Shown here one piece after another: positions 24,879 through 29,750 of a stretch of DNA of 29,750 bases (positions are counted from its first letter, which is position 1; every line of letters begins with the position of its first letter). Location: assembly GCA_903876615.1 (NCBI GenBank), contig CAIRAS010000165.1:1-29750 (forward strand), read 5' to 3'. The translations under genes and the position numbers were made by a program. A model generated the notes under the pieces. The model worked only from the letters and a program-made list of their open reading frames with translations. It did not search any database and was not told the DNA's origin. The DNA is from an uncultured Holophagaceae bacterium. GTDB taxonomy: Bacteria; Acidobacteriota; Holophagae; Holophagales; Holophagaceae.

Positions 24879-25592
24879 TCAGACCAGGCCTGCCTTGACC
24901 GCGACGCGAACCAGGGAGGTCGAATTGTGCAGGGTGAGCTTCTCAAGAATGTGACTCCGGTGCACATCGACCGTCCGGGGGCTGATCCCGAGCCGGGGAC
25001 CGATCTCCTTGGAGGCCCGCCCCTGACCGATGAGCCGGAGCACATCCATCTCCCGGGCCGTCAGCCTGGCTTCGAGCAGCTGCTGCAGCGCCGAGGCCTC
25101 CCGGCCAGGTCCGTCAGCCCGGCCCAGGGCCATGGCCTGGGCCACGAGGCGGTTCTCTTCGTGCCGTTGCTGGAAGGCCTCCATGGACTCGGCCACCATC
25201 TGCTGGAGGCTGGGGACGTCCACGGGCTTGGTGAGGAAACGGAAGACCTGGCCCCGGTTGACCGCATCCATGGCCACGGGGAGGTCCGCCTGCCCCGTGA
25301 GCATGATCCTGACCGTATCGGGATAGTCCTGCCGAAGGCCCCGGAGCACATCGATTCCCGACATCCCCGGCATCTGGTGATCCACCACGGCCACGGCCGG
25401 CTGGGGGCCTTTGGCCAGGAGGGCCAAGGCTTCCTGGCCCGACTGGGCTGTCTGCACCAGGTAATGCTCGCTGAACAACCGCCGCATGCTCTTGAGGATC
25501 AGAGGATCGTCATCCACAAAGAGGATGGACGCCTGGAGTTCGGCGCCGTGTTTCCCGGGCATTGAGGGCGTTGGATCAGCACTGGGGGTCAT
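24879..25592 (-). CDS. Response regulator, FixJ/NarL type
   Basis: A 237-residue regulator begins at an ATG with AAGGAG 5 nt upstream. After a 20-residue leader, the receiver has the acidic triad FVDDD, phospho-acceptor Asp71 (VVDHQMPGMSG) and Lys122 (FLTKP). A linker leads to a LuxR-type helix-turn-helix: LTAREMDVLRLIGQGRASKEI then LGISPRTVDVHRSHILEKL (quoted in parts). It is expected to dimerise on phosphorylation and bind dyad DNA. It has no kinase of its own, and the nearest is the membrane kinase encoded downstream on the same strand. Its receiver is strikingly similar to that of the degenerate HD-GYP regulator (46 of 51 nt identical over one segment). A TACGC-type dyad precedes it, so autoregulation is plausible. 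Confidence 0.93.
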   Translation of the reverse strand: MTPSADPTPSMPGKHGAELQASILFVDDDPLILKSMRRLFSEHYLVQTAQSGQEALALLAKGPQPAVAVVDHQMPGMSGIDVLRGLRQDYPDTVRIMLTGQADLPVAMDAVNRGQVFRFLTKPVDVPSLQQMVAESMEAFQQRHEENRLVAQAMALGRADGPGREASALQQLLEARLTAREMDVLRLIGQGRASKEIGPRLGISPRTVDVHRSHILEKLTLHNSTSLVRVAVKAGLV

Positions 25593-25612
25593 CCAGACTC
25601 CTTCATCGGACG

Positions 25613-25657
25613 ACTATAACCCATATTCAGCCCCACTTACTTACGCAAGACTGCGGA
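25613..25657 (-). promoter_or_regulatory. Shared-type operator and promoter B, upstream of the FixJ-like gene
   Basis: On the minus strand TCCGC-N6-GCGTA (25642-25657; one mismatch from a perfect dyad) is followed 23 bp later by TATAGT (25613-25618), a five-of-six -10 match. The predicted start near 25606 leaves a short leader with AAGGAG. Dyad-to--10 spacing equals that of promoter A. Confidence 0.6.
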
Positions 25658-25681
25658 CCTTGGCTGTTCTTTTCTTCCCAA

Positions 25682-26578
25682 TCAGGCCACGGCCTGGCCC
25701 TTTACCCTGCGCCCCCGGGCGGAGGAGGGAATCTTGAAGCCAGCGGTCTTGTACTCGCCGAGCTTGTTGCGGACCGTGCGCAAGGCGATGTCCAGGTGGC
25801 GCGCACAGTCGCTGCGATTGCCGTGGAGCGCCTGGAGAGTGCTCAGGATCCAGAAGCGTTCGAGCTTGTGGAGGCTGAGTCCCAAGGGAAGGGCCACGGG
25901 CTTGCCGACGGCCACGCCCATGAGCGGACGGTCGGGGTCCGCCTGCTGGACGTCGGAGCGGGAGGACTCATAGGCGATGCCGACCGACTCCCGGATGACC
26001 TCGACCTGGTCCCGGATCCGGGCCAGCGCGAAGGCCTCCTGGAACAGCTCGTCCCACTGGTGGGACATGGCCACCTGGTCCCCGCGGATCCGGTTGGTCG
26101 CGGCGATGACGCGGTCCTGGCTTTCCTCCACGATGGCCGCCACGTTCTCATGGGCCAGATGGATCATGCCAAGGGCCTGGCCGAGGACGTCCCGGGTGTC
26201 GGCGGCCGGACGGGAGGGCTTCCCGGTCACCTTTTCGAGAATGCTGATCAGGAAGAGCGGCTCGGGGTTCTCCCCGGTGTTCCAGGTCACGGCGATGGTG
26301 AACTGCCCATCCTTCATCTGGCCGGCGGCAGTCCTGAAGGGGAGCGAGAACTCGAAGGAGCGGGACTGGCCTTCAGGAATCTCGGCAGCCATCTCATGGA
26401 GCGCCGACTTCACGATCGCCCGGCTCACCGTGTCGGGGAACAGGCGCTCGCACCAGGCCTCCTGGCTCGCCACCTCCTCGGAGGGGTAGCCCGTCAGCCC
26501 AGCCGCTTCCTTGCTGTACCGGAGCAGCGCACCGGCAGCATCAAACACCAGGATGCCCAAAGGCCTCGATTCCCCCAT
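25682..26578 (-). CDS. PAS-Fis regulator lacking an AAA+ domain
   Basis: A 298-residue protein. An N-terminal PAS domain (about 5-125) starts MGESRPLGILVFDAAGALLRYSK and contains AAGLTGYPSEEV. The middle (about 130-230) is helical (GQALGMIHLAHENVAAIVEES) with no recognised motif. The C-terminus is a Fis-type helix-turn-helix: LSTLQALHGNRSDCARHLDIALRTVRNKLGEY, as in NtrC-family activators, but no Walker motifs or GAFTGA loop occur. It may be a DNA-binding sensor that does not act through sigma-54, or a degenerate relative of such activators (inference). The ATG was chosen because AGGAGG lies 8 nt upstream. An upstream GTG (26635) is in frame but would lie at the predicted transcript start. The gene has its own dyad promoter. 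Confidence 0.85.
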   Translation of the reverse strand: MGESRPLGILVFDAAGALLRYSKEAAGLTGYPSEEVASQEAWCERLFPDTVSRAIVKSALHEMAAEIPEGQSRSFEFSLPFRTAAGQMKDGQFTIAVTWNTGENPEPLFLISILEKVTGKPSRPAADTRDVLGQALGMIHLAHENVAAIVEESQDRVIAATNRIRGDQVAMSHQWDELFQEAFALARIRDQVEVIRESVGIAYESSRSDVQQADPDRPLMGVAVGKPVALPLGLSLHKLERFWILSTLQALHGNRSDCARHLDIALRTVRNKLGEYKTAGFKIPSSARGRRVKGQAVA

Positions 26579-26641
26579 GACCACTTCCTCCTCAGCTCGC
26601 GGCCACCCGGACGTTCTTCCGGACTTCGCGACCACCTCTGA

Positions 26642-26686
26642 AGGCTAAGGCGAGCCCGGTCCAGGCTCCATACGCTTGATCACCTA
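26642..26686 (-). promoter_or_regulatory. Shared-type operator and promoter C, upstream of the PAS-Fis gene
   Basis: On the minus strand TAGGT-N6-GCGTA (26671-26686) has one strong GCGTA half-site. TAGCCT (26642-26647) lies exactly 23 bp downstream, only a three-of-six -10 match. The arrangement equals that of promoters A and B, and the 12 bases ATCAAGCGTATG are shared exactly with promoter A. The weak -10 box makes this the least certain of the three. Confidence 0.45.
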
Positions 26687-26698
26687 CTTGAATAGGTG
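26681..26698. promoter_or_regulatory. Second dyad, CACCTA-N6-TAGGTG
   Basis: A perfect inverted repeat with 6-bp arms and a 6-nt spacer overlaps the distal half of operator C. Three half-sites (TACGC, ACCTA, TAGGT) thus follow each other at 6-bp spacing. It could bind a further dimer of the same or a different regulator. It could also be a weak hairpin after the antiporter gene, but no T-run follows. Confidence 0.35.
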
Positions 26699-26709
26699 TT
26701 ATTACATAC

Positions 26710-27963
26710 TTATCCGGGGATTTCACCAGGTACCTGCTGGCCGCGCCGCAGCGCCCAGCCCAGTCCCACGGGGCCTGCCACGGTGGTGATCAGCAGGGCC
26801 CCGATGATGCCGGCCTGGACTTCAGGGCTGAGCAGCGGCACGCCATTCATATGCAGTTGGGCCCCGGCCGCGACGAAGATGAGGCCGACCTCGCCCCGGG
26901 GCACCATGCCCCAGCCAATCACGGCGGCCCGGGTGCCGCGGCCCCCGCCGAAGCCGGCGACGTATTTCCCGCAGACCCCAAGCACCGCGAGCACGGCGGC
27001 CAAGCCTAGGGTCGCAGGCTTGAACAGAGCCACCAGATCCACCTTCGCACCCATGAGCACGAAGAAGAGCGGCGAGAGCACGGTCACCAGGGGGTGCACC
27101 AGCTCCTCCAGGGTGTGCTGCTCCCGGCGCTCCAGGTCCTCGATGTGCGCAGGTTCCAGGATGAGGCCGGCGGCATAGGCGCCCACGATGGAAGCCAGCC
27201 CCGCGAGGCTGCCCAGCCAGGCCAGCAGGAAGGCGAAGCCCAGGCCCAGGGGCAGCAGCACCTGCTCACCCCGGAAGCGGCTGGCGAGCCGGAAGAGCCG
27301 GGGCGTGGCCAGGCGGCCCAGGGTGAGCGCCGCGGCCAGGAAGCCCAGGGCGAGGGCCAGGGTCCGCACCAAGCCGGAGCCGAGCCCGCCCGCAGCGGAG
27401 CCCACCATGCCCGACACGGCCACCAGCACCAGCAGGCCCAGCACGTCGTCCACCACGGCGGCACCGACGATGACGCGGCCCTCGATGGACTCCGAAGCCC
27501 CCTTCTCCCGCAGCACCTGCGCGGAGATGCCGATGCTGGTGGCGCAGAGGCAGGCGCCAATGAAGAGATCCAGGACGAAGGGCGAACCCGCCGGCAGCAG
27601 CAGCCAGGCCCCCGCCAGCCCCGCGGCCATGGGCGCCACCACCCCAAGGAGCGCCACGCGAAGGGAGGCCAGCCCCACTTTCATCATCTGCGGCACCGAG
27701 GACTCCAGGCCCACGGCGAACATGAGCACCACCACACCCAGGCCACCAAGCAGCTCCGCCTCAGAGGAGGCCCCCACCGCCGGGAACCAGGCCCAGGTCC
27801 GGTGCAGGGCCGTGAGGGCCAGCCCCACGGCCAGCTCGCCCGTGACGGCGGGCAGCCGCAGGCGCACCGCCAGCTCCCCACCCACCTTCGCCGAGAGCCA
27901 GAGCAGCGCCAGCAGCATGAGCGTCCCCGCCAGCGGATCATGGGCCAGGAAGGCCAGGAACAT
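26710..27963 (-). CDS. CPA2-family cation/proton antiporter
   Basis: A 417-residue membrane protein with about 12-13 hydrophobic spans. The family motifs are GELAVGLALTAL in span 2, VVVLMFAVGLESS in span 3, CATSIGISAQVL in span 5 and AAVVDDVLGLLVLV with paired Asp in span 6, the proton/cation site of electrogenic CPA2 exchangers. SLAGLASIVGAYAAGLIL and SPLFFVLMGAKVDL follow. The KTN/TrkA nucleotide-binding tail of KefB types is absent, so this is the short type. It should exchange Na+ or K+ for H+ across the inner membrane. The ATG has GAGGTG a few bases upstream. It is divergent from the glycosyltransferase gene, with 42 nt between. Confidence 0.9.
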   Translation of the reverse strand: MFLAFLAHDPLAGTLMLLALLWLSAKVGGELAVRLRLPAVTGELAVGLALTALHRTWAWFPAVGASSEAELLGGLGVVVLMFAVGLESSVPQMMKVGLASLRVALLGVVAPMAAGLAGAWLLLPAGSPFVLDLFIGACLCATSIGISAQVLREKGASESIEGRVIVGAAVVDDVLGLLVLVAVSGMVGSAAGGLGSGLVRTLALALGFLAAALTLGRLATPRLFRLASRFRGEQVLLPLGLGFAFLLAWLGSLAGLASIVGAYAAGLILEPAHIEDLERREQHTLEELVHPLVTVLSPLFFVLMGAKVDLVALFKPATLGLAAVLAVLGVCGKYVAGFGGGRGTRAAVIGWGMVPRGEVGLIFVAAGAQLHMNGVPLLSPEVQAGIIGALLITTVAGPVGLGWALRRGQQVPGEIPG

Positions 27964-28005
27964 CGGTCACCTCGGTCCCCACATGATCCCACGCTAGGCT
28001 GAGTG

Positions 28006-29136
28006 ATGACGTGGCTCGAAGTGGCATCCTGGGGTTCGACCGGCGTGGTCCTGGCGGCACTGGCCCTCCTGCGCCGCCACTGGTCCCGCCTGCTGCCACT
28101 GGCCCGGGACCTCGCCCTGCCCGCCGAGCCCCCTTCGGTGTGCCTCTGCATCCCCGTGCGGGACGAGGTGGCGGAGGTCGGTGCGGCCCTGGACTCCTGG
28201 CTGGCCCAGGACTATCCGCGCCTGCACATCCTCGTGGTGGACGACGGCTCCACGGATGGCAGCACGGAGCTCCTGCAGGCCCGCGCAACCGCCCGGCCCG
28301 AGCGCCTGCGGGTCCTGCGCAATGAGCACCTGCCGCCCGGGTGGCTGGGGAAGAACCACGCCCTGGCGCTGGCCAGCTGCCAGCCCGAGGCCACGGCCGC
28401 GGACTGGCTGCTCTTCGTGGACGCGGACGTGCAGGCGGCGCCCACGCTGCTGAGCCGAGCCGTGGCCCACGCCCTGGAGCAGGCCCCCACGGACATCCTG
28501 GCCCTGGTGCCCGCCGTGGACGCCGTGAGCCCCGGCGAGCGCATCATCCTGCCCATGGCGGCCTCGGCCTTCCTGCTGGCGGTGCCGCCCCACCAGGTGC
28601 CCAATCCCCGCCATCCGGCCTTCTGCGGCGTAGGCGCCTTCACGCTGGTGCGCCGCGCGGCCTACGACGCCGTGGGCGGCCATGCCGCCGTGCCGCTGGA
28701 GGCCATCGACGACATGATGCTGGCCCGCCGCGTGAAGCGCGCGGGGTTCGTGAACCGGGTGGCCCGGGGCGGCCCCGACCTGCACCTGCGGATGTACCAC
28801 GGCCTCGGTGCGCTGGTGCGCGCCATGCGGAAGAACGCCGCCGCCCTGCCCGCCTGGGGGCTGCTCCCGCCGGCCCTGCCCCTGGTGCTGGCCGTGGGCC
28901 TGGCCCCGGCCTGGCTCCCCTTCGCCGGCCATCCCGGCCTGGCCCTCCTGCTCTGGCTGCTGGTCCCAGTCCTGGCCGGGGATGCCCAGCAGCGGCTCAC
29001 CAAGCGCCCCATGGACCTGCTCTGGGCCCTCTGGCCCCTGACCTCCGTGGTCTTCGCCCTCGGCACCGCCTGGGCGCTCTGGGACCGCCTGCGGGGCGTG
29101 AACCACTGGCGGGGACGGGATGTGAAGCTGCGGTGA
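28006..29136 (+). CDS. Glycosyltransferase family 2, membrane-anchored
   Basis: A 376-residue protein with a first membrane span at about 8-22, a GT-A domain and three or four C-terminal spans (from about residue 280). Catalytic-domain motifs: LCIPVRDEVAEVGAALDSWL, QDYPRLHILVVDDGSTDGS (nucleotide-sugar site), FVDADV (DxD, Asp139-Asp141) and IDDMMLARRVKRAGF (the acidic base region). GWLGKNHAL is shared with CrtQ/HpnB-like enzymes that glycosylate carotenoids or hopanoid-related lipids, so a lipid acceptor is likely but unproven. It stands alone, with no sugar or lipid operon here. GTG at 28003 is an alternative start. The ATG is preferred. The ribosome site is weak. Confidence 0.88.
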   Translation: MTWLEVASWGSTGVVLAALALLRRHWSRLLPLARDLALPAEPPSVCLCIPVRDEVAEVGAALDSWLAQDYPRLHILVVDDGSTDGSTELLQARATARPERLRVLRNEHLPPGWLGKNHALALASCQPEATAADWLLFVDADVQAAPTLLSRAVAHALEQAPTDILALVPAVDAVSPGERIILPMAASAFLLAVPPHQVPNPRHPAFCGVGAFTLVRRAAYDAVGGHAAVPLEAIDDMMLARRVKRAGFVNRVARGGPDLHLRMYHGLGALVRAMRKNAAALPAWGLLPPALPLVLAVGLAPAWLPFAGHPGLALLLWLLVPVLAGDAQQRLTKRPMDLLWALWPLTSVVFALGTAWALWDRLRGVNHWRGRDVKLR

Positions 29137-29140
29137 GGTC

Positions 29141-29222
29141 GCTATCAGCGATCAGCTAAAGCATCCATCCCAGCGATGAGGTGTGCCGGGGCCTTCTTGA
29201 CCGAGAGCAGATAGCTGATAGC
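29141..29222. repeat. Short intergenic element with 9-bp perfect inverted ends
   Basis: GCTATCAGC (29141-29149) and GCTGATAGC (29214-29222) are perfect reverse complements at the ends of an 82-bp block. Further GATCAGCTA and AGATAGCTGA words lie just inside the ends. This resembles small dispersed TATCAGC-type intergenic elements in various bacteria (recalled, not searched). It fills the gap between the glycosyltransferase and the receiver-like gene. Confidence 0.5.
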
Positions 29223-29227
29223 CCCCC

Positions 29228-29750
29228 TCACGTCCCCTCGAACAACCTCAAGGTGTCGTCCAGCCGACGCAGGATGGCGAGAATCCGGAAGGGCTCCACG
29301 GCCACGTAGTCCACGGCACCTGCGGTGATGGCGTGATGCCGCTTCTTGGCTTCGTCCTCTTCCGTACCGACGAGGATCACCGGAACGGGACAACCCTCCT
29401 GCTCCACCAGCTGTCGGCAGAGCTCGAGCGGGCTGGCCAGGCGCAGCTGGTTGTGGATCAGGACCATGCGCACACGGCCCCAGGAGTCGTCGGCACCGGC
29501 GATGCCAGGGAGCTGTGCCTTCACGGGCCCCTTGATGTGGTCCAGCACGGCGAGACCAAACTTGCGGCTCAGGGCCTCGCCGAGGCGCAGGGCGAAGTCC
29601 TCCTTCTCGGTGAGCAGCAGGATCAGGGGCTCCCGGTCCACCAGCACCTTAGCCATCGGCAGGGCCGCGGCCCGGTTGAGCCGCGCGGTGGCCTCCTGGA
29701 AGCCCCGGGGCGAGAAGTCCTCCCGGTCGTGCTGTTCCTGGAGCACCTGC
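29228..29750 (-). CDS. Receiver-like protein without phospho-acceptor (N-terminus beyond window)
   Basis: The frame is open to the right edge of the window, so the true start may lie beyond it. A GTG at 29746 is the last visible candidate. The region ILLLTEKEDFALRLGEALSRKF to ILRRLDDTLRLF reads as a receiver fold: five strand-helix units with PVILVGTEEDEAKKRHHAITAGAVDYVAVEPF close to the beta4-alpha4-beta5 part of response regulators. The acidic pair is replaced by TEKED, the phospho-Asp strand reads MVLIHNQL, and the usual Lys-Pro before the last helix reads VEP. So it is probably a pseudo-receiver that cannot be phosphorylated in the usual way. The N-terminal 40 residues may belong to another domain cut by the edge. 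The stop lies 5 nt from the small repeat element. Confidence 0.75.
   Translation of the reverse strand, partial: QVLQEQHDREDFSPRGFQEATARLNRAAALPMAKVLVDREPLILLLTEKEDFALRLGEALSRKFGLAVLDHIKGPVKAQLPGIAGADDSWGRVRMVLIHNQLRLASPLELCRQLVEQEGCPVPVILVGTEEDEAKKRHHAITAGAVDYVAVEPFRILAILRRLDDTLRLFEGT

Overview
The window is GC-rich, tightly packed bacterial chromosome. Its gene content is core metabolism, an outer-membrane vitamin B12 uptake operon and a dense set of two-component signalling genes. A diderm bacterium is certain (TonB-dependent receptor, signal peptides, periplasmic binding proteins). High GC, sigma-54 regulation, many receiver proteins and short 'CGCAGAG'-type intergenic repeats fit an Acidobacteriota lineage such as Holophagaceae (Geothrix-like). 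That placement is inference, not proof. No rRNA, tRNA, CRISPR array, phage or insertion sequence was seen.

Layout. 1-1920 (minus): the start of a secreted, repetitive Ala/Lys-rich protein, preceded by a sigma-54-type promoter and a palindromic upstream site, next to an orphan NtrC-family activator. 2011-5847 (plus): a secreted protein of unknown function, then xseB-ispA-dxs (exonuclease VII small subunit and isoprenoid precursor synthesis). 5872-7479 (minus): an exported 5'-nucleotidase-like enzyme. 7580-10812 (plus): a small conserved protein with its own promoter and terminator, a ThiF/MoeB-like enzyme, a dispersed-repeat element, rdgB and a DMT-family permease. 10878-13412 (minus): four overlapping genes, mtnP, an unknown gene, a cupin and an M23 peptidase. 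13450-18355 (plus): a cobalamin riboswitch, a hairpin switch over the Shine-Dalgarno site, then btuB-btuF-btuC-btuD-like genes whose junctions overlap. 18360-26578 (minus): six regulatory genes. 26710-27963 (minus): a CPA2 cation/proton antiporter. 28006-29136 (plus): a family 2 glycosyltransferase. 29228 to the right edge (minus): a receiver-like protein cut by the window.

The most notable region is 18360-26700. A PhnD-like periplasmic binding protein overlaps a large membrane histidine kinase, followed by a receiver-HDOD protein and a receiver with a degenerate HD-GYP domain. Upstream lie a FixJ/NarL-type response regulator and a PAS-Fis regulator without an AAA+ domain. Each of the three transcription units has the same element in front of it: a TACGC-N6-GCGTA-like dyad whose edge lies exactly 23 bp upstream of a -10-like hexamer. 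This looks like one regulon, perhaps activated by the FixJ-like protein, built around a periplasmic ligand sensor with no transporter.

A second candidate circuit is at the left edge. The adjacent sigma-54 activator may bind the palindrome at 510-530 and drive the secreted Ala/Lys-repeat protein from the sigma-54 promoter at 425-442.
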